From: Symbiodinium natans
Taxonomy: Eukaryota > Sar > Dinophyceae > Suessiales > Symbiodiniaceae
NCBI GenBank assembly: GCA_905221605.1
Contig: CAJNDS010002789.1
Coordinates: forward strand, 1 to 64,000
Reading direction: 5' to 3'
DNA length: 64,000 nucleotides
The position numbers and the translations under genes are program-made. Shown here piece by piece: positions 34,146 through 46,080 of this stretch (its first letter is position 1; each line of letters begins with the position of its first letter). The notes beneath the pieces are model-generated. The model made no database searches, was not told the origin of the DNA, and worked only from the letters and a program-made list of their open reading frames with translations.

Positions 34146-35279
34146 CTGCTCACGCCGCCTCACTCGCAGAAACTCCTGGGATCCAAAACGCGTCATCTGA
34201 CAAATCTGTCCTCGCCTCCCGGCAGCTGCCTCACAGCTTCACCTTGCCATCTTCAAGGCAAAGCCAGGCAGTTCCCAGCGGCGTGCGATGATCAATCCCG
34301 CCTTGCGGCCTGCCCTACTTCCGATCTCCACAATGGGCCCCGAAGGCAGCTTGGCGCACCTGCCACAAATTGTGCCATTGAGCTTTTGCGCAGGACTCTG
34401 CAAAATCACAATCCTGACACATGGGGGAGTGCGGTGGCAGAAGCCAGGTTTTGAGGGCTGGCATTTGCCAGCGAGTGATGGTGAGGAGCATTGGGAAGAA
34501 CTGCTTCGCACGCGGGTGTGCAAGTAGCCGCTTAAACTTAGCTGCTCGGATAAGCGAGCTAGCCGCTGTCGATCAAACTTCGAACCTTTGCACTTTGACC
34601 TCACACCACAGGCTCTCCCTCGCAGAAGGGGAAATGGGGCCTGAGGCTGCTCGGTGCTGCGAAACGGCTTTAGTTCGGCCCCTGGTCCTGGGTGCGGGCA
34701 CCCGAGCCAGCGAAGCCGGCAGCTTGAGATGAGCTGCTCGACGTGCATTGCCGAGGCATGCATTGCTGAGGCACTGCCTTCCATGCGAAAACCAGTAAAC
34801 TAAGGGACTGCGCAGAAGCGCCACATCATCGAGACCTTGACCTGGTCTGACATCCCCGAGTCGACCTTCGATGCCTCAACGACGCGCGGTCGGATGGAAA
34901 GCAGGACTGTGAGGGCCGGACGGCAGCCGAGTCAGGAAATGCTCGTCGCTGTACCAGCGTTGCTCCGGGAGGCATGCGGCACTTGAGCCATGTCTCGTGC
35001 GATGCCCATGTGGCGACGCCAATGAGGACGGCCTGTGGACAAACCACTCGATGGCCAGTTCATTGTGCAAGGCAGGCGCTTCCTGAACAAGCTGGTGCTC
35101 TCAGATACCATCCCATCTCTCTCCGTTGACAACTTGCTATTAGCCACCGTCGGTCAGGGCGAGCTGGAGTCGCGTGGCAGAACCACGAACAACCCGGCAC
35201 CCTCTCTGGGACCATCGCAAGAACGGTGCAAGGCTTGCATGTTTTGCCGGGCGCCACGCCCTGTTTCTAGCACAAGCAC

Positions 35280-35375
35280 CTTCCGCTTGCAGCAGGCCAT
35301 CCCATGCTCCCTCAGGAACAGGGCAACCCAGCTGTGCAAGCCCCTCCAGTCAATGACGTGCAGTTCTGTGCAGTC
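35280..35375 (-). CDS. Exon candidate C of the duplicated gene, copy 1
   Basis: The minus frame reads WRGLHSWVALFLREHGMACC followed by KRK and meets an AG|GT donor (GGAAG|GTGCTT) at 35280. The hydrophobic/charged alternation looks like a folded domain. Copy 2 keeps the residues almost unchanged but has lost the donor (GGAAG|CT) and carries a TGA just upstream. The family is unknown. Confidence 0.4.
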
Positions 35376-35404
35376 GGGCCGTCCCGTGCCACTTGTTCGT
35401 GACA

Positions 35405-35558
35405 ATTGGTCTCGCCCATTCCCGATGTGTCGATGACAGGCATGTCGTCCATTATGTCCTCGAGCGGTGGCAGTCTAGGCTGGTACATCCGAGGATTTGA
35501 CCGCATCGGCTTCTGGCGCGCATTGGAACTTCCAGGGTCTACTGCATCTACCGGGCGC
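35405..35558 (-). CDS. Exon candidate B of the duplicated gene, copy 1
   Basis: After GGTAG|G the frame reads RPVDAVDPGSSN, then MRSNPRMYQPRLPPLED and IMDDMPVIDTSGMGE. Copy 2 has the same protein with a 9-base (three-codon) in-frame deletion in the VDP part and few other changes. An indel in multiples of three supports a coding role. Acidic, Pro-rich and probably flexible; no family recognised. Confidence 0.45.
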
Positions 35559-35874
35559 CTACCGAGCCCGACATCGCATCTTTGCCACTTGATGCCACTA
35601 ATTCACGGATTTCTGGCCTTCATGCGCATTTGATATCGCAGGTCTATTGTGGGGCCAAGAACGGTCACCAAACCTTGGTGATGTTGAGTGGCCGTGGATG
35701 GGAATGCAACACAAGCTTGATCACAGTCTGGCCTGGTCCTCGGGAAGCAGTGCAGCCAGGGCTGTGCTGGCTCCCAGGCTCACGAATCGTGCGATGCACC
35801 GGCACCGGTGGTGGTGGTCGCCGTGCTGCGCTCTGGAGCTTCGCCATGCAGTCAGTAACGTACTCCTCGCAAAC

Positions 35875-36003
35875 CTGTGCCAAAGCTGCCACGAGCCATA
35901 GAATGCCATCACCTTCTGATGCAGCAAGCTCATCTTCTGGTGGCTCGATCCACAAGTGAGTTCTCGGTGCCAACTCCATCACCGCATCGTCTCGGTCCTT
36001 CGC
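35875..36003 (-). CDS. Exon candidate A of the duplicated gene, copy 1
   Basis: Acceptor CACCAG|GCG, donor GCACAG|GTTTGC, 43 codons, phase 0 at both ends: AKDRDDAVMELAPRTHLW, then EPPEDELAASEGDG and ILWLVAALAQ. Copy 2 (52000-52128) is unchanged through this exon while substitutions appear immediately past the donor, as expected if the exon is under constraint. Function unknown. Confidence 0.5.
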
Positions 36004-37388
36004 CTGGTGAAGCCCCGACCCTCCGAGGGCTTTGACATGCAGGCCTCGCGGTGCGGCTGGCGGTGCCGCGTGCAGCGCGCTGCTCCGAGCGCAAGGGGAA
36101 GACCCCCGCTCTGCTGCCGCACCCAGCCAGCCCACCCAATGCCCCGCAACGCCTCACTGACATCTACATTTTCTATATGCTGTCTAGTACTTCCAGAGAT
36201 TCTAGAGACCGCGAGCGAGCATCGCCACCGCAGTCAAGCCCAGTCTCGGAAGCCTTATGGCCTCTGGACCACCCTTCTCACAACGTCCCCCTCTGTAAAA
36301 CTTGAGCTTTAGCCACCAAGCCCGCAAGCGGGAGGAGAGTAGCTATGGAAGCCTGGCTTCAAATCTGTACACACCTTGAGTTGCACCTTTTTCACGGCGC
36401 TTTAAAGGCAAAAGTGTGTTAGATGATGCTTGCAATCATGTCAAACAGTTTGGGTTCGGTTCGCAGGCCTGTAGACATGCCTCACCACAACATGCTCTCA
36501 ACATGCCGGCTTCTTCACGATCACTTTGACCCGCCTGCTGGCGGCAGGCACACTCAGCCACGTCGCATCAAACATGGGCAAGCCTTCAAGCAAGATGGCC
36601 ACGAGGTTTGCTTCCGAGGCAGCTCCTGTGCAAAATTGGAGTTCCTTTCTCGCAGATCGGACGAACCAGGTGAGGCGTTGCCTTCAGTCTGAGTCTGGGC
36701 AAGAAGCCGCCAGCACGACGGGCATGCTGCAGGCGCAAATGCCACACAACATCAAGAGCACAGCAAGCGGGCCAAATCAGGAGCTCGGAGCAGCATCTCA
36801 ACACCATCCCGAGTGTCGCGCAGATGCTGCCTGCGAGCCCGTAGCGAAACTAGTAGTCACGGATGGAAGGCATGAAGGCTGCTTTTTTCCGGTTAAGTAC
36901 TGCAAGTGCTTTGTTCAGCAGGATGAAACCAAGGCAGGCAGATTGACTTGAACTGAGATTGCTGTTCCGTGCCTCCGACGACAAGCTCGCCCCGAGTCCT
37001 GAATCGTTGCTTTGTCGCAGACAGCACGGGCAGCCTGTGCTCCTGGCAAGTGCAGCTTCCGCTGCTCGTCTGCGCCACGTCTGCTAGGAGAGCACTGGCA
37101 ATGATGAAGCAACCGCCGCTACGCTCAAGTGCACGAGCACCCGCCCTTATCCTCGGGGCTTGCTTTCGAAGCAGCATGGGAAAAAAGAAAGAAGAGGATG
37201 ACCGGCCATCAAACGAGCACATGTCGAAGCTCTTTCTCTACTCGACGATCCAGGTGGCTGCAACTTACTTAAGCTGACTGTGCTTGTGATCTGCGCAACC
37301 TGCACGTACTTCCAGTGCAAGGTGCCAGCGCAGCAAGCGCTGCCTGCGCTGGCATGTGAACATTTTGCGTTTGTGAGCGACGTGTGTC

Positions 37389-37485
37389 TTGAAGAGCCTC
37401 AGGATGGCGAAGTCGCAAAAGGGTGTCTGCCACATAGACGCCGAGAACCGCGAAATGCCCTTCCAACCAGCATTGTGCAACCTGT
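37389..37485 (-). CDS. Exon candidate D of the duplicated gene, copy 1
   Basis: From a CAG|GTT acceptor the minus frame reads VAQCWLEGHFAVLGVYVADT, then LLRLRHPEALQ. The copy 2 counterpart (near 53540-53620) keeps length and frame with mostly conservative changes, although a 27-base deletion just downstream distinguishes it. Looks helical; not recognised. Confidence 0.35.
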
Positions 37486-39559
37486 GCACTCGGACGCATG
37501 CAGGCGACGCCAAAAGCAATGCAGCCCAAGCAACACGCAGGGCTGAGCGCTGCGAGAGGCCCACAAATTGCGTCTCAACTGGGCCCAGATGCCTGTAACT
37601 TGGCTTTCTTAGGGCCCGTCAGCGGATCAGCGGCCTCGCCTGGATTTCAGTTCACACCTCCGTCATCGACGGCATCTCACCAGCAGAACCGGGCCCGGGC
37701 ACAACCGGCAAGACTTCGACCGGGTAGCAAGAATAAGCAAGACAAGCCTAAGCCTAAGGCTGTGGTCCTGCCTGACATGCTGACACACTGTGAACTGTGA
37801 ACATGGGGCGCCATGCTGGCCGGCCTAGCCTAACCCTGTGCACGGCTTTCCTGGAGATAGCCAGCACCACCTCTACAGGCACATTTTGCTGCTCAGTGCT
37901 GAACAAGGCAGGCAAGGGGTGAGAAGGTGAGTGCAACATCAGCTAGATCACGTGCCAAGCGCTACAATTTCTTGGTACATGTGCACGACTTCGCCGGCAC
38001 ATTGAAGCCAAAGTTGGACCAGGAAATTGTCGCACTCGAAGCGTGCTTAACGATGGCTTAACGATGGCCAGCTGGCCGCGTGGCGAGGAAGCCTCTCGCC
38101 GAATTTGCTTTGTGGGGGGTTGGGCATGAGCCGCACCCTTCTAGCATGTTGGACAAGTTTGCCTCTGTTTCTGGCAGATTTAGCGAAGTGGGATGCGAAT
38201 TTAGTCGCAGCAGCACTGTAAAAAAAGACCGCTAGGCACCTGTGCTGTCGAGGTCTCTCGCCACCTGCAAGGTGGCCGATGTTTACCTGACTACCAGCGG
38301 AATTGACAACTGCCCAGCATTGTCGCCGGTCTTTGCTCGGGTTTCTCGAACTCATGCGCCTGCCCATGCGGCCAAAATACGAGGAAGCATGCCTTGTCAG
38401 CCCTTGCAGCGTCTCTCGTGTCTCTCCATTCTCTTCGCTAGCCGGCAAACAACCGCCGTCCGAAGCCCTGGAGGATCTGGGAAGCTTCGCCACACCACCT
38501 TGGTCTTCCTCACTGCCCAAGAAACACAGCTTTCCCCATGTCTGGCTTTTGTCCGGCCGTCGACCATGCGGGACTTGGATGCCCAACATGCAGCCAGTCT
38601 TTCAAGACCACTGCAATGTATCAGAGGAGTGGCTGACTTACAGGGTCAAAGATATGATGGAGCGAGCCAGGGCACCCGCGCTGGCAGAAGCACTGCAATG
38701 GACGCCACAAAGTTCTCAGAACTATCTTCTGGTCTTGCTTGGGCTTCTCCGCTTCAAGCACACGCCTTGGACGCCGACAGGGCGTATGTCAGCCTCGTCG
38801 ACAAGCCAAATGCAAAAGCCTCCCGTCCCACCCGCTCCTCGGGCTGGACCATCTGCAGAAGCCTCGGACACGCCTCGCATTTTTCCTGGTTAAGATGTAC
38901 TGCGCACTCCATGAACAACGCCTCTTGCATGGCCTGTGTGGACGTGAGCATGCGAGGTTGCCAACACTGCCAGCCGGCATCGGGACGCCAGGCTTGAGCA
39001 GCAATCTACAGGCTAGGACTTGACAAACTCTCATCAATACTTGCAAGGCATTCACGACATCGACAGTTGGCTTCCATTGCATCAGCACAAATCATCGTGC
39101 CAGCTTCCCCTTCTCTATCAACTGGTCTCTGCTACCGACTGACTACTTGATTCGCGACTCGCGCGGGGACACTTCTCTCCTCGTTGTTGCGACGTTGCAC
39201 CCTTCCAGTACAAAATCGCTCGCCAGTTGTAGGAGGCATCTTCACATCCGAAGGTTGCATCTTGGCACAACAGCAACCTCGAAGCAGCCACAGCTTTGAA
39301 ATACCTGGCCAGAAGTTCGCTGAGTTAGGCTCAGGCGCAAGCAGAACACAAAGCAGCCACTCCCAGTGCTAGACCCATGTATGCTAACGCAGCTAACAGT
39401 CAAGCCCCTACAGTCAGTGTTTTTAAATTTTGGCGTTGCAGGCACTACTGCAGCCGTGTAGTTAGAGTGCGGTTGCAAACGATCTGCGCCCTCCCATGAC
39501 TCAGCGACGGCTCATCACTTGGCACATGTGCCGGTGATCGTTAACATCCGCAGTGGTGA

Positions 39560-39710
39560 GCATCAAGATCGCAACTCATGCAGTCCGATCCGGAAGTAAC
39601 ATCGTCAGGAGAATCGGGCTTGCAAAGAGCAAGGTGTTCAAGAATGCTGCACTTCTTTGCTGCAGTATCATTTCGAGAGACCACTTTGTCCCGGCAAGTC
39701 GCAACGGGAG
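39560..39710 (-). CDS. Weak exon candidate, frame kept in both copies
   Basis: The minus frame around SRNDTAAKKCSILEHLALC and SCDLDA matches copy 2 (near 56450-56590) over 41 codons with no frame change despite many substitutions. The DNA is otherwise strongly diverged here, so frame preservation hints at coding, but the evidence is thin. Confidence 0.25.
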
Positions 39711-42705
39711 CAATTTGCGGAGACAAAATGGTCAGGGCAAGTGCACAAAAGCTTTGCTCACGCAACCGCACGTGTGGGCAACCACTTTGCACGGTGTGGA
39801 TCCCCAATGTGCAGCAGGGGAGCCTTCACCATGACATGTGCCGGCTGATAAGGGCGGTTTATGACAACTGTATGGCGCTGATCAGGGATCTGGATGTTCT
39901 GCTGGTTCAGTCAGGTTTGGCAACCACTTTGGCCTAATGCAGTTCACATCCTACTGCCATGATAAGCAGGCAAGGGGATCTGTCGATTTGCCGTATGCAC
40001 GTTGATCAACTATGACTATGACAAAAAGACAACTGAGCAAGCGCCGGCACACACATGCACCCCTCTGCCACTACTTGAACGAGCCTCTGAGTCAAGCCTA
40101 GAGCCTGGCAAATGTGGGCACTCACTCAGCTAGCTCACTGGGCGCACGAGGTGGCTCACATGAGGTGGCTTACACGAGTTGACTCACTAGATCCTCGTCG
40201 GCATTAGCTGCCGAATGTCCAGCAAACATGTCGGTAGGTTCAGGATCCTTGTGGCCGGCGTGCAAACTTACGTGCCTGCCCGACTCAGCTCCTTGCGCTT
40301 CCTTGCGTCTCCCTGAAGCTTTTCGCCCCGCGCAAAGGTGTTGCAAGCTTCGCCTTGACTGATGAGCTCGTTGCTACGTTCATTCTCTTCTCATCGCGCA
40401 CCGGGCATCTGTTGCCGCACTGGCTCTCAAGGCAAGGCAGGCTTCCCTTCAACAACTTCAATGGATCAAACATTCACATATGAAAACACTCCCGGCAAAG
40501 GAGTTCAAACTCATTAGAATTGTTGCACCACCTGTTGGAAGATGGCCGACAGGAGACTCAGGAGACATGTTGAAACTACACTTTGTCGAGCTGGCGACAA
40601 TCGCTGTGGCCAAACACATCTGCGGCTGACCGAAGTGGGCGGGACGGTTGTCCCAGCTGATTGGCATGCTTGGCTTTTGGCAACAGCGTGTCAGATGCTC
40701 CGAAAAATTCACTGCAACGAAGGGCCAGAAAACAAATGCGAGTCGAAGCATGCACTTAAACTGGATATGCTCAGGCATGATGACCCACGCGATGCAGCGT
40801 CCCCATATTTTGGCTTTTTGGCTAATAAACGCTCCTCCTGCACAAACTTAAATGCCCCCCAGTCGTGGCACTGACAAGCTGCAGCCTGTTGCAGCCTGCT
40901 ACATCGGCAGGGTGCAGCCAAACAATCCGCTGCACGTCCACCTCAGCCATTTTCTCCTACACCATACCAACATCTATGTTAGACCGTCGAACAGGTCACG
41001 TTTTAACTATAGGACATGAAAAACCATGCTGATCATCTCAAGCTTCTTGCTGGGTTCGACAATAGTTCGTATGTAGCTAGCCTCAAATTCCACATCTGGA
41101 CCCGTGACATGGGCCGATGTGGGGTGAAAGTCAGGCTGATCCCTGGGAGCGCTTCATTGCTCCGCAATATGGTTCGCATCTGAACTTGACGGCTCGACAC
41201 GGCTGCAACTAACATACAGTCCCCGCAGCAAAACGATGAGATGCTACTTCGGACCCAAACCAGCCGAGAGGAATGCCGACGAGCTGAAAAAGCAGGCCAA
41301 GCCATGTCAGCTGCAACACGTCGCGGCAGCAGTGCCCCGCAATGGCACATGATTTCTTGCACCACCCCTGGGAAGGGTGGATTGAACCAGCCCCTGGCAC
41401 GTGGAGCTGGTGCACGTCGCTGCGAAGCAGGCCCTTTCATAAACTTTCGCAGACTTTAACGGACATCGCTGCCACTGGAAGGAAACGCAAAGCATGGAAG
41501 CCCCCTGGCGTTGATCCGGAAATCGAAGAGGAGGACTGCATGAAATGCGCCGCGACGAAACCTTACCAGCAAGGGGCCAAAAGCCTCACACACAACCGAG
41601 GAACCCGTGCAAGATGCAATACATGCAGTCGTGCACGTGCGCACTCGCATCGACGTGACACTCAAGCAGAGCTCCACGACAATGCGCGGGGCTGCAGGTC
41701 GCTGCTCTGCGCGCACTGCGCGCACTGCGACTTCCCCTCGACAGAAAGGCCTCCAGCACAAGGGCCCTCGACGAGGCACGCGATGCTCAAAGGTCACACG
41801 GAGCTCGCGTACAAAGGAACAAACATACGGGGAGAGAAGAGAGGGGGAACACCCGGTGAGGTGGTGCTGCATCTTCTAGGTATGAGAGTAAACCAAAGAA
41901 GCTTGAAGTGAAGCGATCGGCACCCACCCCTCATCAGCCAATCCCTGCAAAAGTCAAGCTTCAACAACTTGAACTCGCTTTTGCATGTGAAGGGTGATCC
42001 CCTCCATGCCCCGACTCTCTGGGAAGACCGATGCTTGCAGGCCCGGAAACATGTTGCTTGTCGTCGCTATCGTCGGGCTCTGCCGCCATCCTGGACCGAC
42101 GTCCCGAGAAGCCCTGTGCCCTGACTCCATGCTTGCCTTTTGTCAAGTCGACCTTTGGCACGACATTCCTATCGTCTTGGGTGCAGCACTGGCCCGGCAG
42201 ACTCTCAAGTCAGAGTCTTAGCCTTGGGCGTCGGGTGCTAATCCGTGCGCGAGACGCGATGCTGCGTTTGAAGCCCCCAAGGATCATCTGCCCTACTTTA
42301 AAACGGATCCGGAAGGTGCTGGACTGGCCGAAAAGCAGCTTCGTGCCGCCCCTCTGGCAGAAGCCTCGGCTTCTCAGGGGCCCTGCCCGACCGACGGCAC
42401 GAAACTGACACAGGAAAGAGGTTACATACCTTAAACCCCCATGACAGAAGCACTGGTACGGTGGTAAGCAGTTGCAGTTGTTCAACCGCTCGACTTTCCT
42501 CGCTGGATGTTAAGTAATGACGAGTCAGTGCAATCAGTGTGGCAAGGGCCGCACAATCCGGCAGCGGTGGGATGCCTCAAAGGCACTGCAGCGGCCCCTG
42601 GCGCACGTTTGCCGAAGGTTCGGGCCACTGGCATTTTGGTGACATCCTCACAAGCCTGAACAAAGTGAATCGAGGCCAGTCAGGACAGCCACGTGCCTTA
42701 CATAC

Positions 42706-42792
42706 AGGTGCGCCCATGGTGTCGCCACAGTCTTCCACAAGAAGAACGACTGCTCGGCTGCGATGCTTCTGCGCAACATGCACAATTTCAGC
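42706..42792 (-). CDS. Copy-1-only exon candidate with canonical GT donor
   Basis: Acceptor CTCCAAG|GCT, donor GCACCT|GTATGTAAG, 29 codons in phase: AEIVHVAQKHRSRAVVLLVE, then DCGDTMGAP. The pattern helix-VVLLVED suggests a Rossmann-like strand. The matching DNA is missing from copy 2 (42.38-43.15 replaced by about 210 unrelated bases at 59.03-59.24). Confidence 0.5.
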
Positions 42793-43054
42793 CTTGGAGA
42801 GATGCAAGATTAAGCCTAGACTGATATGTGCAGTTTCAGCTGGAGGAGATGCCTCCGTGAGTACACTCTGGAGCCATTAACCCTCGGTCTTCCAACTCTC
42901 TGGCGCTGGATTTACACCTCTGATCAAAAGCCAGCAGAAGCTCAAACTGTTTTGCACTAACGCACCGTGCAATCAACCTCAGCAACCAGATTCTAAACAT
43001 CTAAATCTTGGGGTGTGATGCAAGCCACTCGATGGGTTTGCTGACCTGCGGGGC

Positions 43055-43200
43055 TGCAGCAGGATTGTGTGGACAGCCGCTGAGCTTGATTTCCAAAGTC
43101 GCTTGCGGAGCTTGGCTCTGACTGCAGTCCAAACCCGCCGCTCGCCAGCTGCCTCAATGAGCAAACTCAGCTCGCGCATGCTCGCGTGCATGCTGCGAGA
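43055..43200 (-). CDS. Second copy-1-only exon candidate
   Basis: The minus frame reads SMRELSLLIEAAGERRVWT, then AVRAKLRKRLWKSSSAAVH, and ends near a CGCAG|GT donor. Strongly helical and basic. Only the first part (higher coordinates) has a recognisable counterpart in copy 2 (59.24-59.29); the rest lies in the region copy 2 lacks. Confidence 0.4.
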
Positions 43201-44005
43201 GCAGAACACACAGGACCTGATCGCCCCCCGGTCAGGTAGCAGGCTGTGCGGTCACACTGCCCAAGCTCGCGCCTTGTGCCTTGCGCAAGAGGTCAAAAAC
43301 TCACGGCGTGGCCTTAGATTCGCCTTTGGCCTCTGGAGGCCTTTGCAGGCCGCTGCCAGCACAAAGCAACAAAGGGCGCTATCAGTACTTCGCCATGGTT
43401 CACAAACAAAATTTGACAACAATTTCAGTTTGAAAGTCTCCGATGGCCGCAGTCTCAAAGGAGACCCTCCAAGCGCACTTTTTGCCACCTTCAATCTGCA
43501 CCTAGACATGCGAAAACCATTTTCTCCAAAGAAAAAAGCAGAGCGGGCACTTGGCCCAGGATAAGCAGAGCCCCAACCAACATTTCGAGCAAGAAACTCA
43601 CGGAGACGCCATGCACCATCCAGCCCCAGCCGTGATAGCTTGCTCAAGAAAGCATCCGGTATGAAGCTAGGCATGCAGGGAAAGCTTTGCTAGGGCACCC
43701 CAAGCAGTCGGATGAACCTGGAACCCATGGCGTCGGACCACCGCATCTGCGGCAATGGGAAGGCCGGGGCCAGGAAGGTTTGCCCAGGCTCGCGAGCTTG
43801 GCCAGCGCATGCCTAGCGAGGGACAACTGTAAGCTACTTGATGGAACTCAGGTTGACTGCCTTTGCCAGAGCCGGAAGCAAAGGACGCACGCCAGCCCAA
43901 GTCGAGCATGCGCTTCCTTAGGCTTCGTGGCGTGGCAACTTCGTACCTAATGCAGGTTCTGCCTGACCACGTGCTGCCATGTGTGTGGTCTTCCGCCACT
44001 TGCAG

Positions 44006-44130
44006 CTAAGCATCTGCGTCACTGCTACCGGGGCATGCACAAAACATGGCTCCAGCGAAGCAACCTGAGCCAACCGCAAGAGTGCAGACATATTCTAAGA
44101 TGCCCAAGAGGACTTTACAAAGTGTTCGTC
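44006..44130 (-). CDS. Weak exon candidate, hydrophobic, present in both copies
   Basis: The frame LGILEYVCTLAVGSGCFAGA followed by MFCACPGSSDADA-stop is matched in copy 2 (60093-60220) by LGILEYVCTATVVSGCFAGA and LFCVCPGYSDADA. Changes are mainly conservative. It could be a C-terminal membrane segment or just close paralogy of non-coding DNA. Confidence 0.25.
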
Positions 44131-45229
44131 TGAAGCCACGGTGAATCTCCTGCTGCGCAGTGACAGTTTTTTCCGTAGGCCGTGCCACACCGTTGGCGAT
44201 CTTGTGGCATTCTGTGCTGGACTTCCGCTGTGCTGCTAAATTTGCTTTCATGGCTTCCTTTACTGTCAGTTGAAGCTCTGAAGCTCTAGTCGATACATGT
44301 TTTTCTTCGACCATCATGGGCCTTCTGTGCTAAAAGGCTACATAAAACTTCCACCCCCAGGCAGGGGGCCAAGGATTAAAAGTCATCGGGCGTGGCGAAC
44401 TCATGTTCTTATCCCTAACTGAACCCAGGCCAAGAAGCTATGTCAGCTATGTCCTCGACGTCCAGCCCAGCGTCCACCTAGGCCCACAGGTACAGACCAC
44501 AGCCGTGAGGATTCATGGCATATCCAGGTACCTTCCATGCACGCCCTGTTTCCAAGGCGTCCGCCATGTTGATGCGGACTGCATGGCAATGTCCGAGCAA
44601 TCGGCAGCTCACAATTGCAGCCAGCAGCGGAAAGGGCACGATGGAGCTTAGTGCCAAACCTTCCTTAGGCGGGCGTCACTGGGCGATGATGTCCTACACT
44701 ACTGCTACTTGTGCTACCGCAGAGCGGACTTCCATGGTCTACGTCGGAGCAAAATTTTGACTCCCGACGCGAAGTCCTGTAAGTGCTTGCAGAGGCACAT
44801 TGAACTTGGGCTGCGATTATGCTCGGCAACATGACGAAAGGCCAGACGCAGCACGGCATTACAGGCAGCGGGGTGGCAAGTAGTCCATTGCCGCGCAGCG
44901 CACATCCGGTTACGATACAAAAGAGACGGAACGCACACAGCTGTGACTAAATGAGCACCTGAGATATGGAGCTCTGTTCTTCTACTCGTGAGTCAAGGTC
45001 CATGGTGGCAGCATATGCGCTTGAGCAAGATGGCTGCTGCAGGGCATGCGCGTCCAATGATCCCAAGCTGTCGGCTCTGTGAATCTCATGGCTTCATACA
45101 TCCAGGCGCACCCGTCATCAACCAACTTTCCCAATGGCCTGGCCCCAACTCCCACAATATTCGGTATGCAATTGAGTGCCGAACTTTTGGCTTTCTTCTG
45201 GTCTGTGGATATGGGGCCGGGGGGTAGGG

Positions 45230-46080
45230 AATGGCCCCCAAATAGTGCCTTTAATTGTTTGAAAAGTAGCAATTGAACCATCATGCAAATGGCAATGCAA
45301 ATCATGAGAGCAATAAGAATATCATGAAAGAGTATGAAAAAGACTGTACTAGTTGCCATCAAAGGTCCAAACAACACTCGCACCAGTGATCGTGGAGAAT
45401 AAGGTAAAAACGATCGCAAATAGTAAAGCTTACCGAAATTTAAAAAGCAACAGTAAGCTACAAGCAACAACCGTAAACAAATCTGGGTATGCACAACGTC
45501 ATGAATCAACATGCTAAAACAAGTAAATACGAAAGAAGAGCTATGACAATAAAGAAAAAACACGAATTCAAGAAGTAGCATCTCCAGGCATACTCATTAA
45601 TGAGGATAGCAAGAACAGATAGACGGCAACAACTTTCATTAATAACAACAACCATCAAAGAATTGTAGAAATGACACGTGCGATAGCAAGAACACTGGTA
45701 CAGTAATAGTACGAAGACAAGAGACAAGAGTAGCAACGAGAAAATGGTAATCAGCACTATGAATAGTGATAGTCAAAACTCGCGGTAACGCTCGCAACAA
45801 TCATAGTAAGGATAGTATAAAAGTAATGATAATAATCATGCAGAAATAGTAGCAGACAGCATGGAAAACAGCAACAATAAACGCCAATAAACAAATAGCA
45901 ATAATTGGCAATCAGCAAAATGCCATGTTCGCAGCTCGATCAAATAAACAAGATAGACGTGATGATGAACGTAACAACACAAGCCCAGAAGCCACGAAAC
46001 CGAAGAGCCTGAAAGACAAAAAACGAAGCCGAGCCCGACCAGCCCCCACCCCCCCCCACCCCCCCCACCAAACAAGAATA
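45230..46080. other. AT-rich spacer between the two duplicated copies
   Basis: About 850 bases of AT-rich, AATAGTAACAA-like low-complexity sequence lie between the end of copy 1 homology and the start of copy 2. No such block follows copy 2. The hydrophobic minus-strand frames (for example 44982-45581) result from the base composition. As in other tandem dinoflagellate gene copies, the spacer may hold the promoter of the upstream-lying minus-strand copy, but no motif can be named. Confidence 0.65.

Larger units (their letters stand above)
30170..45170. repeat. Large tandem duplication, copy 1 (about 15 kb)
   Basis: Aligns head-to-tail with 46185-61480. Offsets between matching points change from about 16.02 kb (start) to 15.89 (31.6 kb), 15.85 (34.3), 16.13 (36), 16.65 (42) and 16.09 (44), reflecting insertions and deletions. 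Blocks 31.4-32.5, 33.5-37.2, 41.4-42.4 and 43.3-44.0 are nearly identical to copy 2; the intervening parts (30.2-31.1, 33.0-33.4, 37.3-41.3, 44-45.2) align only loosely. It contains the exon candidates listed separately, all minus strand, of a gene I do not recognise. Confidence 0.9.

Noticed and set aside
34239-34784. Minus frame with SSCRLRWLG resembling the end of a non-LTR retrotransposon
   Set aside because: Only one short resemblance; no reverse transcriptase, endonuclease or poly(A) tail anywhere in the window.
44982-45757. Hydrophobic minus-strand frames resembling membrane proteins
   Set aside because: They sit in the AT-rich spacer, where a T-rich minus strand automatically gives Phe/Leu/Ile. 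No family motif, and no counterpart after copy 2.
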